DNA of 25,236 nt from Gaiellasilicea sp039914895 (GTDB lineage Bacteria; Actinomycetota; Thermoleophilia; Gaiellales; Gaiellaceae): contig JBDSOJ010000198.1 of the NCBI GenBank assembly GCA_039914895.1, positions 1-25,236 of the forward strand, read 5' to 3'. The notes below the pieces were generated by a model that ran no database searches, had not been told where the DNA came from, and saw only the letters and a list, made by a program, of their open reading frames with translations. Positions 1-7,349 of the stretch are shown one piece after another. Each line of letters opens with the position of its first letter. The stretch's first letter is position 1. The position numbers were made by a program, and so were the translations under genes.

Positions 1-1073
1 GTGATCCGGCCCGGCGCGGGCAGAAACCCGCTCGAGACGTCCTCCGCGTTGATCCGGCACTCGATCGCGTGGCCGCGGAGAACGACGTCCTCCTGCCGAA
101 CCGACAGCGGCTCGCCGGCCGCGATCAGCACCTGCTCGCGCACGAGGTCGATCCCGGTCACCTCCTCGGTGACCGTGTGCTCGACCTGGATCCGCGTATT
201 CATCTCCATGAAGTAATAGGCGCCGTCCGCGGTCAGGAGGCCCTCGATCGTGCCGGCCGAGCGGTACCCGGCGGCGCGGGCCGCGTCGACCGCGATCCGG
301 CCGATCCGCTCGCGCAGCTCGTCGTCGACGGCGGGTGAAGGCGTCTCCTCGATCAGCTTCTGGTGGCGGCGCTGGATCGTGCAGTCGCGCTCGCCGAGGT
401 GGATCACGTTGCCGTGCGCGTCGGCGAGAACCTGCACCTCGACGTGGCGCGGCTCCTCGAGGTAGCGCTCGACGTAGACGCGCCCGTCGGCGAAGTACTT
501 CTCCCCCTCCCGCTGCGCCGACTCGAACGCGCGCTCGGCCTCGTCGGGCGAGGCGACGAGCTTCATCCCCTTGCCGCCGCCCCCGGCAGCCGCCTTCACG
601 ATCAGCGGGTACCCGACCTCCTCGCCCAGCCGCAGCACCTCGTCAACCGTCTCGACCGGCTCGGTCGCGCCGGGGATGATCGGGACGCCCGCGGCCTGCA
701 TGGCCGTCCGTGCCGCCGTCTTCGATCCCATCAGCTCGATCGCCGAGCTGGGTGGCCCGATCCAGGTCAGCCCCGCGGCCTCGACCGCGCGCGCGAAGGC
801 CGCGTTCTCGGCGAGGAAGCCGTAGCCAGGGTGAATCGCCTCCGCGCCGGACTGTCGGGCGGCGTCGAGGATCCGCTCGCCGACGAGGTAGCTCTCCGAG
901 GCCAGGCCCGGGCCGATCAGGTAGGCCTCGTCGGCTGCGCGAACGTGCAACGCGTCGCGGTCGGCCTCCGAGTAGACGGCGACCGGGCCGATCTCGAGCT
1001 CGCGCAGGGTCCGGAAGATCCGGATCGCGATCTCGCCGCGGTTCGCGACGAGGACTTTGGAGAAGAGCGCCAT
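1..1073 (-). CDS. accC: Acyl-CoA carboxylase biotin carboxylase subunit (partial, C-terminus outside window)
   Basis: Biotin carboxylase carries out the ATP-dependent carboxylation of biotin on BCCP, the first half-reaction of acetyl/propionyl-CoA carboxylase. The first 357 residues are present. Visible are the N-terminal KVLVANRGEIA motif, HPGYGFLAEN, the ATP-grasp glycine loop KAAAGGGGKGMK, ERDCTIQRRHQKLIEE, and the catalytic block MNTRIQVEHTVTE. The ATG at 1073 gives the canonical N-terminus. The gene runs off the left edge, so it cannot be told whether it is a stand-alone AccC of about 450 aa or an actinobacterial alpha subunit of about 600 aa with a fused biotin-carrier domain. It is divergent from pgsA across only 23 bp. 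A carboxyltransferase partner lies at 10.1-11.7 kb, not adjacent. Confidence 0.95.
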   Translation of the reverse strand, partial: MALFSKVLVANRGEIAIRIFRTLRELEIGPVAVYSEADRDALHVRAADEAYLIGPGLASESYLVGERILDAARQSGAEAIHPGYGFLAENAAFARAVEAAGLTWIGPPSSAIELMGSKTAARTAMQAAGVPIIPGATEPVETVDEVLRLGEEVGYPLIVKAAAGGGGKGMKLVASPDEAERAFESAQREGEKYFADGRVYVERYLEEPRHVEVQVLADAHGNVIHLGERDCTIQRRHQKLIEETPSPAVDDELRERIGRIAVDAARAAGYRSAGTIEGLLTADGAYYFMEMNTRIQVEHTVTEEVTGIDLVREQVLIAAGEPLSVRQEDVVLRGHAIECRINAEDVSSGFLPAPGRI

Positions 1074-1099
1074 TGGCCGCGTATTGTCCCTGAGCGTTG
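1071..1099. promoter_or_regulatory. Very short divergent promoter between accC and pgsA
   Basis: Only 23 bp (1074-1096) separate the two start codons. On the plus strand TATTGT (1082-1087) lies 9 nt before the TTG start of pgsA. On the minus strand the overlapping GACAAT lies 9 nt before the accC ATG. Both fit a xAnnnT -10 element, suggesting one symmetric -10 used in both directions with leaderless or nearly leaderless transcripts. No Shine-Dalgarno is seen for either gene. Any -35 elements would lie inside the opposite coding sequence. Confidence 0.45.
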
Positions 1100-1636
1100 A
1101 CGCTCCCGGATCAGCTGACCATCGCCCGCGCCGCCTCGGTGCCGCTCGTGGTCGTCCTCTATGCGTGGGAGCTGCCGCACAACGAGTACTGGGCGACCGC
1201 GCTCTTCTGCGTCGCGATGGCGACCGACTGGCTCGACGGCCGCATCGCGCGGCGGCGCGGCGTCACCTCGCAGCTCGGCTCGCTGCTCGACCCGATCGCG
1301 GACAAGGTGCTCGTGCTCGCGGTGCTCGTGATGCTGATCGAGGACGGGATCTGGCCGGGCTGGATGGTCGCCGCGATCGTGGCGCGGGAGCTCCTGATCT
1401 CAGGCCTGCGGCTCGCAGCGATCGAGCGCGGTGTCGTGATCGCCGCGCGCGACCTGGGCAAGTTGAAGACCTGGGCGCAGGCGGTTGCCGCCGCGCTCGG
1501 GGGCTTCGCGGCGGCGGGAGCGTGGGACGAGAGCGTCGGCTGGTGGGCACTGCTCGTCGCGCTCGTGCTCACCTGGGTGTCAGGGCTCGACTACGCCCGG
1601 ACGGCGCCGCGGCTCCTCCGCGGCACGGCGGCGTAA
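1097..1636 (+). CDS. pgsA: CDP-diacylglycerol--glycerol-3-phosphate 3-phosphatidyltransferase
   Basis: Membrane enzyme making phosphatidylglycerophosphate from CDP-diacylglycerol and glycerol-3-phosphate, the committed step to phosphatidylglycerol and cardiolipin. The 179-aa length is normal for the family. The complete CDP-alcohol phosphatidyltransferase signature D-x2-DG-x2-AR-x8-G-x3-D-x3-D is present (D44, D47, G48, A51, R52, G61, D65, D69), as is the typical N-terminal LPDQLTIAR. Hydrophobic segments fill the rest. The TTG at 1097 is the only reasonable start, because an in-frame TGA lies 6 nt upstream and the N-terminal motif begins right after it. Other CDP-alcohol transferases share the signature, but the N-terminus and size favour PgsA. 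Confidence 0.9.
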   Translation: MTLPDQLTIARAASVPLVVVLYAWELPHNEYWATALFCVAMATDWLDGRIARRRGVTSQLGSLLDPIADKVLVLAVLVMLIEDGIWPGWMVAAIVARELLISGLRLAAIERGVVIAARDLGKLKTWAQAVAAALGGFAAAGAWDESVGWWALLVALVLTWVSGLDYARTAPRLLRGTAA

Positions 1637-1647
1637 GCCACGCTCGC

Positions 1648-1824
1648 TCAGGCGGTCGCGTGGCGCTGGTCGTTGCACCAGTCACCGAAGGCGGCCCAGG
1701 CATTCAGATAGCCGGCGAGCTGGGTCAGTCCCCGCGCGACCTCGACCTTGATCGAGATCACACAGACCGGGCAGAACGGCTCTTCGGCGGAACGGGCTGG
1801 ATGGTCTCCGCAGCGGCAGCACAT
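1648..1824 (-). CDS. 58-aa zinc-knuckle small protein
   Basis: A short gene convergent with pgsA (11 bp between stops). The ATG at 1824 opens a 58-aa protein beginning MCCRCGD. It has two C-x2-C knuckles (C2/C5 and C18/C21, the latter CPVC), a likely single zinc ribbon, followed by an amphipathic stretch rich in Ala, Trp and Leu (residues 23-50) with a further Cys50. The spacing of the two CxxC pairs and the in-frame stop argue for a real gene. I do not recognise the family. A 10-bp palindrome, GTTCTAGAAC (1829-1838), lies just upstream of the start and could be a regulatory site. No clear Shine-Dalgarno is visible. Confidence 0.6.
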   Translation of the reverse strand: MCCRCGDHPARSAEEPFCPVCVISIKVEVARGLTQLAGYLNAWAAFGDWCNDQRHATA

Positions 1825-1857
1825 AGTGGTTCTAGAACGACGCCGGCCGCGAAAGAG

Positions 1858-2001
1858 TTACGCGTCGAGCTCGTCGTCCTCCACGCCCTCGCGCAGCGCC
1901 GTCGCCGCCCAGCCCGCGTCCTCCTCAGCGGGGGCGGCGAGCGCGGCGAGGATCGCCTCGCGCTCCTCCGCCGGCGGTTCCGGCTCGATCGAGGTCGACA
2001 T
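1858..2001 (-). CDS. 47-aa acidic small protein, possibly AccE-like
   Basis: Starting at the ATG at 2001 this gives 47 residues: a Pro/Glu-rich start (EPEPPAEEREAILAALAA), a short linker, then WAATALREGVEDDELDA. The frame extends 25 codons further upstream, but the inner ATG is preferred because TACTCT (2009-2014, minus strand) lies exactly 7 nt before it, a good leaderless -10. The EEREAI-helix plus W-A-x-x-A-L-R layout resembles acyl-CoA carboxylase epsilon subunits (AccE), short helical proteins of actinobacterial carboxylases, and an accC lies 0.8 kb away. The resemblance is weak and judged by eye. It could equally be an unrelated small protein. Confidence 0.45.
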   Translation of the reverse strand: MSTSIEPEPPAEEREAILAALAAPAEEDAGWAATALREGVEDDELDA

Positions 2002-2008
2002 CGTCCGC

Positions 2009-2014
2009 AGAGTA
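2009..2014 (-). promoter_or_regulatory. -10 box for a leaderless small gene
   Basis: TACTCT on the minus strand, 7 nt before the ATG at 2001. It matches TAnnnT and would place transcription start at or next to the start codon. No convincing -35 is seen. Confidence 0.35.
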
Positions 2015-2130
2015 GACGCTCCGCGCAGGTGACTCGGAGCACATGAGATCCCCCCTTCGAGGGATTCCGCCTGCAAATCGAAGGTTCATCATCCCCCGGG
2101 TCTGACCACCCGCAACCGGAGGGCACGAAA

Positions 2131-2238
2131 ATGCTGCAGTGGAGGAACGGACGGCTCGTGGGCGTTCTCGTCGCGCTGGCGGTCGTCGCCATGGCGATCG
2201 GAAACTGGGGTTGGCAGCTCACCACCTGGGGCTGGTAG
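2131..2238 (+). CDS. 35-aa Trp-rich single-pass membrane peptide
   Basis: A small gene with a strong Shine-Dalgarno, GGAGGG (2118-2123), 7 nt before the ATG. The peptide has a basic start (MLQWRNGR), one hydrophobic segment (about residues 9-22, Leu/Val/Ala) and an aromatic tail with four Trp in the last twelve residues, ending TTWGW. It should insert in the membrane with the N-terminus inside. Its stop is 10 nt before the GTG of the membrane GGDEF/HD-GYP protein, so the two are likely co-transcribed and translationally coupled. It could be a small regulator or assembly partner of that protein. I know no named family for it. Confidence 0.6.
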   Translation: MLQWRNGRLVGVLVALAVVAMAIGNWGWQLTTWGW

Positions 2239-2248
2239 GGACCGCACT

Positions 2249-4054
2249 GTGAGCTCGGGGGCCAAACTGCCCCCGCGGCTCGCGGCGGTCGTGCTGCCGG
2301 TCGGGCTGCTGGGACTCGGGGTCGCCGTGGCGGCCGCGATCTCGTTCACCGTCACGGGACGCGACATCGCGACGCTCGCGGGCATCGCCGGGCTGCTGGC
2401 CGCCTCGACATTCGCGGAGCGCTACCCGGTCCCCCTCGACGGGATCGACACCGGCGGCGTCTCGCTCGGCTTCGTCTTCTGCACGGCCGCGATCGTGCTC
2501 TACGGCTGGGAGGCCGGCGTCATCGTCGGCATGGCGGCGCCGATCATGCACCTGCTCGAGCACCGCCCGCCGATCCGGGTCGGCTACAACGCGTCCGTGA
2601 TGTCGATCGCGGCCGCTGTCTCGGGGGCCGCGATGATCCCGGTGGGAGGCGAAGGGGCGGGCTTCGTCTTCGCGCAGGTGATCGTCACCGCCGTCGCGTT
2701 CTACAGCGTCAACTTGCTCTTGATCAGCCTCGTCGTCGGCGTCAGCTCGCGCAAGCCGTTCCTGAGCGTGACGCGGACGAGCATCGAGGTCACGAGCATG
2801 CCGTTCGCCCTGATGGCGTCGGCGGCGTTGATGCTCGTGATCCTCTGGCAACGCTCGCCGCTCCTGTCGGCCGCCCTTGTCGGGCCGCTGCTCGCGATCG
2901 CGCTCTACCAGCGCTCGACCTTCCGCGAGCTGCGCGCGATGCGGCTCGCGCTGACCGACCCGCTGACCGGCCTCGGCAACCACCGGCACTTCCACGACCG
3001 GCTCGGGCGCGAGCTCGCCGACTCGCAGGCGCAGGGCTACCCGTTGAGCCTCTGCCTTGTAGACATCGATGATTTCAAGAAGGTCAACGACCGCTTCGGC
3101 CACCCCGGCGGCGACAAGGTGCTCGCGCAGCTGGCGACGAACCTGCGCCAGGGCGGCGAGGCGTTCCGGCTCGGCGGCGACGAGTTCGCGATCCTCCTCC
3201 CCGGGCGAGACGAGGAGGGCGCGCGCATCGCCGCGGAGGCGATCGTCGAGCGGATCGCAGCGGCCGACCTCCTGCCCGCCGGCCCGGTCACCGTCAGCGC
3301 CGGCATCGCGACGGCTCCGCTCGACGACGTCGGTCGCGACGAGCTCGTGCGCCGCGCCGACAGCGCGCTCTACTGGGCGAAGGAGTACGGCAAGAACCAG
3401 ACGCGCGTCTACCGGCCGGACGTGGTCGAGATCGCGGAGCTGAAGCGGCTCGCCGCCGGCCCCGACCGTGCCGCCCGCTTCCGTGCCGCCGCGAGCCTCG
3501 CGAAGGCAGTCGACGCGCGCGACGCGTACACCGGCTCGCACTCCGAGCGGGTCTCCGACCTGGCCGCGCGGATCGCGACCCGCCTCGGCGTCGATCGCGA
3601 GCAGATCGAGCTGACCCGCCTCGCCGCGAGCCTGCACGACCTCGGCAAGCTCGCGATCCCGGAGGAGATCCTGCGCAAGCCGGGCCCGCTGTCGGAGACG
3701 GAACGACTCGTGCTCGAGCGTCACCCGCAGATCGGCTACCGGATGCTCGAGAGCCTCGGCGTCGACCCCGTCGCCGACTGGGTCCTCCATCACCACGAGC
3801 GCTGGGACGGAACGGGCTATCCAGACGCGATCGGTGGCGACGACATCCCGCTCGGTGCACGGATCATCTTCGTCGCGGACGCCTACGACGCGATGACGTC
3901 AGACCGCGTCTACCGCGGCAGGCTGAGCGACGACGAGGCGATCGGCGAGCTTGCGCGCTGCTCGGGCACCCAGTTCGACCCCGAGGTCGTGACCGCGCTT
4001 GCCGACGAGCTCGGGATCGGCGCCGTCTGGCCGGCGGCCGCGATCCCCGCCTAG
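2249..4054 (+). CDS. Membrane GGDEF + HD-GYP c-di-GMP signalling protein
   Basis: A 601-aa bifunctional second-messenger protein. Residues 1-230 are mostly hydrophobic, with about six or seven membrane segments, probably a sensory module. A GGDEF diguanylate cyclase domain follows (about 232-390) with intact GGDEF at 309-313. The product-inhibition I-site RxxD is degenerate: R300-Q-G-G303, five residues before GGDEF. The HD-GYP phosphodiesterase domain (about 410-590) has HD at 463-464 (HDLGK), H514-H515-H516-E517, and intact GTGYP at 521-525. Both active sites look complete, so it may make and degrade c-di-GMP. It starts with GTG, with TAGGGA overlapping the previous stop. Its stop TAG overlaps the stop of the convergent glycosyltransferase. 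Confidence 0.93.
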   Translation: MSSGAKLPPRLAAVVLPVGLLGLGVAVAAAISFTVTGRDIATLAGIAGLLAASTFAERYPVPLDGIDTGGVSLGFVFCTAAIVLYGWEAGVIVGMAAPIMHLLEHRPPIRVGYNASVMSIAAAVSGAAMIPVGGEGAGFVFAQVIVTAVAFYSVNLLLISLVVGVSSRKPFLSVTRTSIEVTSMPFALMASAALMLVILWQRSPLLSAALVGPLLAIALYQRSTFRELRAMRLALTDPLTGLGNHRHFHDRLGRELADSQAQGYPLSLCLVDIDDFKKVNDRFGHPGGDKVLAQLATNLRQGGEAFRLGGDEFAILLPGRDEEGARIAAEAIVERIAAADLLPAGPVTVSAGIATAPLDDVGRDELVRRADSALYWAKEYGKNQTRVYRPDVVEIAELKRLAAGPDRAARFRAAASLAKAVDARDAYTGSHSERVSDLAARIATRLGVDREQIELTRLAASLHDLGKLAIPEEILRKPGPLSETERLVLERHPQIGYRMLESLGVDPVADWVLHHHERWDGTGYPDAIGGDDIPLGARIIFVADAYDAMTSDRVYRGRLSDDEAIGELARCSGTQFDPEVVTALADELGIGAVWPAAAIPA

Positions 4055-5521
4055 CCCATCGAAGCCGATCTGACCGCCCAAACGGTGATCCCGTTGGGAA
4101 GGACGGCGCCGACCCGTCTGAACCGCGCCCTGAATGCTTTCCGCACCGTCGCTGAGCTCGAATCCTCGGAAGCGCCTATGGTCACCGCCGCCTCCGCCCG
4201 CAGTAACTCGAGGACGACGAGAACATCCGCGCGCTCGGCGTCCTCGACCAGAGCGACGCCGAAGGATCGGGCTCGAACCCGCACGAAAGCTGGTCGACCG
4301 TCCGTTCGGCCACGAGGAGCAGGGTGGGAGAGTTCGTCCAGACGCACCGCGCGGGAGGAAGGACGGCGGCCAACGCCTCGGCGCTCGCGGGTGTGGGGCG
4401 CAGCCCTGCACCGCTGCGATGGCGAGCAGCGAGGCGGCCACGGCGCCCGCTCCCCGCAGCCAGGCCCTCGGCAGTGCGAGCCTGCCTGCAACCGCCGAGA
4501 TCGCAACGCCGAGCACGGCGGCAAGCGGGACGCCGACGAACGCCGCATAGTGGTAGTAGAAGCTCGGAGCCGCGAGCACCTCCGCGGTTCCGACGGCCAA
4601 CAGTACGATCCAGAGAGCCGGCTCTCCGCCCCTCCCAGCAACGAGCAGCGAAACGCCAACGACCGCGAGCGCCACCGCCAGGACGACCACGGTCGGCAGG
4701 AGTCGCTGGTACTGGCTCAGTCCGTAGATGCCGTCGAAGTGGCGCAGCCGAGCGACGAACGAGACGTCGCGCTCCCTCCCCGCCTGGGCGCCGATCGTCT
4801 GGCCGAAGGCGGCAGCCGGGGCAGAGAGGAGAAAGGGCCCCAGTACGACCGCGAGCGCGGCGGCGACGCCGGCCGCGACCTGCAGTGACCGTCGGAAGCC
4901 CCGCTCGATCGCGACCCAACCGAGCAGCACGAGGACGAGCGGCGCAGGCCACACCTTGACGGCGCACGCACAGCCGAGCAGTGCACCGGCCGCGGCCGCG
5001 TGCCGCGCGGAATCGCCCCGGAGTAGGAGCAGCGCCCCGAGCAGCGCAAGGTTCAGGAGCGGCTCGAGGAGCGCCGTCCGCTCCGCGCTCACGGTCGGGA
5101 ACCAGACGGCGTAGAACGCTGCACCGGCGACCGTCGCAGTCGTCCCGTGCTCACGTAGAAGCCGCCAGACCAGGCCGACGTTCAGGCAGCCGACCAGCAC
5201 GAAGGCCAGCCTCATCGCGACCAGGGCGTCCTGCTCGCCGAACAGGTGCGAGATCGCCACGAACGGCTGGAGCACGAGCAGGACCCCGGGCGGCTGAACG
5301 AACACGAAATCGCGGTACGGAAGCTGCCCGTCGGCGAGCAGGTGCGCGGCGGCGAGATGAACACCGTCGTCGTACTCGACGATCCCGCTCCAGGCGCCCG
5401 CGAGCGTCATGGTGACGGAGCGGACGACGAACGCCAGGACTAGCAAGAGGACGAGCCTCCCGTCGATCCGCAGCAGCTGGAGCGGCCTCCGCACGGCGCT
5501 CTTCGTCGCTTGAAGCTTCAC
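4051..5521 (-). pseudogene. GT-C membrane glycosyltransferase (PMT/GT39/GT87-like), two apparent frameshifts
   Basis: The N-terminal 370 residues are a multi-pass membrane protein with the luminal acidic motif E49-Y-D51-D52 of GT-C enzymes and the family's PYRDFVFVQPPG stretch. These enzymes use polyprenyl-phosphate sugars to glycosylate lipids or proteins at the outer membrane face. After VQG (near 4404) the sensible protein moves to a second frame (RPTPASAEALAAVLPP, then CVWTNSPTLLLVAE), and near 4264 to a third (FGVALVEDAERADVL, ending RFRRVGAVLPNGITVWAV) that stops at 4051. One missing base in the C-run at 4404-4406 and one in the C-run at 4264-4265 would restore a clean 490-aa protein. 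Translating without correction runs a nonsense tail into the neighbour. Real mutation or sequencing/assembly error are both possible. It starts with GTG, 29 bp after modC. Confidence 0.75.
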
Positions 5522-5550
5522 GTCCGGCTGCGACCGTACCGGACTTTCGG

Positions 5551-6582
5551 CTACCCGACCTGGACGAGCCGGGACGCCGTCGCCTTGAACGAGGCCACGA
5601 CCAGCTCACCCTCCCGCAAGCGAAGACGCTCCGCCGACGCCGCCGTGATCTCGGCGGTCAGCGGCCCCACGCGGACACGGACGCGGTTGCCGAGCACCAC
5701 CAGCGAGCGCACCTCGCCGCGCACGTGGTTGACCGCCGAGTCGGCGGGCTCGCTGCGCGCGAGCGCGATCTCCCACGGGTAGACGGCGAGGCCGACGCGA
5801 CCGGAGCCTCCGTCCGCGGAGTACATCGAGCCGCCCGCGTCGAGGACCACCTCGGTCAGCCCGTCGGCTCCCGGTCTCGCCGTTCCGTGCAGGAGGTTGG
5901 CGCCGGTGAAGCTCGCGACGAAGGCATCGGCGGGCGCGGCGAGCAGCTCGGCGGCGGCGCCGAGCTGGAGGATGCGGCCGTCGACGATCACGCCGACGCG
6001 GTCGGCGAGCGCGGCGGCGTCCTCAAAGTCGTGAGTGACGAGCAACGTCGGCAGGCGCAGCTCCGCCAAGAGCTCCGCGAGCTCGCCGCGAACGACGGCG
6101 CGGGTGTGCGTGTCGAGCGCGGAGAGCGGCTCGTCGAGCAGGAGCACGGCCGGGTCGCGGGCGAGGGCGCGGGCGAGCGCGACCCGCTGGCGCTCGCCGC
6201 CGGAGAGGTCACGCGGCCGTGCGCCGGCGAGCTGCGAGATCCGGAAGCGCTCGAGCAGCTCGTCCACCCGCTCACGGCCGCCGAACGCGACGTTGCGCCG
6301 CACGTCGAGGTGCGGGAAGAGGGCGTACTCCTGGAAGACGAGCCCGACCGAACGGCGCTCGGGCGGCAGGTCGACACCCGCCTCCGTGTCGAGCCACGTC
6401 TCGGAGCCGAGCGCGATCTTTCCCCACTCCGGCCGGAGCAACCCCGCGATCGCACGCAGCACGCTCGACTTCCCCGCTCCCGACGGCCCGACGAGCGCGA
6501 GCGTCTCGCGCCCGAGCTCGAGCTCTACCGAGAGCCGAAAGGAGCGAAGAGGGTGGTCGAGGGTGAGGGCGAGCGTGTCCAC
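5551..6582 (-). CDS. modC: Molybdate ABC transporter ATP-binding protein
   Basis: 343-aa ATPase powering molybdate import from the cytoplasmic side of the membrane. Walker A GPSGAGKSS (32-40), Q-loop Q84, signature LSGGERQR (126-133), Walker B VLLLDEP (146-152) and H-loop H184 are all intact. The C-terminal third (from about 285) looks like the TOBE/Mop domain that binds oxyanion in ModC. The ATG at 6582 overlaps the end of modB by 58 nt. The overlap seems genuine because the first beta strands of the ATPase fold lie inside it. It is the fourth gene of the regulator-modA-modB-modC operon. Tungstate or sulfate use cannot be excluded from sequence alone, but the neighbours favour molybdate. Confidence 0.92.
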   Translation of the reverse strand: MDTLALTLDHPLRSFRLSVELELGRETLALVGPSGAGKSSVLRAIAGLLRPEWGKIALGSETWLDTEAGVDLPPERRSVGLVFQEYALFPHLDVRRNVAFGGRERVDELLERFRISQLAGARPRDLSGGERQRVALARALARDPAVLLLDEPLSALDTHTRAVVRGELAELLAELRLPTLLVTHDFEDAAALADRVGVIVDGRILQLGAAAELLAAPADAFVASFTGANLLHGTARPGADGLTEVVLDAGGSMYSADGGSGRVGLAVYPWEIALARSEPADSAVNHVRGEVRSLVVLGNRVRVRVGPLTAEITAASAERLRLREGELVVASFKATASRLVQVG

Positions 6583-7349
6583 GAGGGCACGAGCTTGACG
6601 GCAAGGAGGAGCGCGAGGCTGACGACGACGAGGAGCGCGCCGAGCGCGAGCGCGACGTCGAAGTCCTCGTCGAGCGCGTCGTAGATCGCGAGCGGCGCGG
6701 TCTGGGTGCGCCCCGGCAGGCTGCCGGCGAACATGATCGTGGCGCCGAACTCGCCCAGGCCACGCGCGAAGGCGAGCGTCGAGCCGGCCCCCAGACCGGC
6801 GAGCGAGAGCGGCAAGGCGACTCGGGCGAAGACTCGGAGCGGGCGGGCGCCGAGAGTTCGCGCAGCGCCGAGCAGCGCAGGATCGACCGACTCGAAGGCG
6901 GTGACCGCCGCGCGGAGATAGAACGGGCTCGCGACGAAGCAGACGGCGAGCACGACCGCGAGCTGCGTAAAGGGGATCTCTAGCCCGACAACCTGCAACT
7001 GCTCGCCGAGCAAGCCCCTGCGGCCGAACGCCGCGAGGAGGCCGAGCCCGGCGACGGCGGGCGGGAGCACGAGCGGCAGCTCGAGCAGCGAGAGCACCGT
7101 CGCTCGCCCGCGAAAGCGCGTCGTCGCGAGCAGGTATGCGGCCGGCGTGCCGACGCCGAGAATCAGCGCATGCGCGATCAGGCTCGTCTGCAGGCTCACG
7201 AGCAGAGCGTCGCGCGCCCGCTCGTCGCCCAGCTGTGCGACGAGCTCACCGGGCGGCACGCGCAGGAAGATCGCGAGCACAGGCAACGCGAGGAAGGTGA
7301 CGGCAACGACGAGCGCGGCGCCGAGCGCGACGGGAAAGAGCCTCGTCAC
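6525..7349 (-). CDS. modB: Molybdate ABC transporter permease
   Basis: 274-aa inner-membrane permease. It has an N-terminal hydrophobic segment, about six membrane helices, and the cytoplasmic coupling loop with the ModB/CysT-type motif GEFGATIMFAGSLPG followed by TAPLAIYDAL, where it contacts the ATPase. The GTG start overlaps the modA stop by four bases (GTGA), so translation is coupled. Its last 19 codons overlap modC. The C-terminal tail after the last helix is short and Ser/Pro-rich. Its role is to move molybdate delivered by the lipoprotein ModA into the cytoplasm for molybdenum cofactor synthesis. Confidence 0.92.
   Translation of the reverse strand: MTRLFPVALGAALVVAVTFLALPVLAIFLRVPPGELVAQLGDERARDALLVSLQTSLIAHALILGVGTPAAYLLATTRFRGRATVLSLLELPLVLPPAVAGLGLLAAFGRRGLLGEQLQVVGLEIPFTQLAVVLAVCFVASPFYLRAAVTAFESVDPALLGAARTLGARPLRVFARVALPLSLAGLGAGSTLAFARGLGEFGATIMFAGSLPGRTQTAPLAIYDALDEDFDVALALGALLVVVSLALLLAVKLVPSWTRSPSPSTTLFAPFGSR

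Noticed and set aside
2219..3796. 525-codon minus-strand frame
   Set aside because: Antisense to the GGDEF/HD-GYP gene, with the Arg/Asp/His-rich low-complexity composition typical of shadow frames.
3899..4440. C-terminal tail of the uncorrected glycosyltransferase frame
   Set aside because: After about residue 372 it is Arg/Gly/Ser-rich and overlaps the neighbouring gene by 156 bp. The sensible sequence lies in the other two frames.
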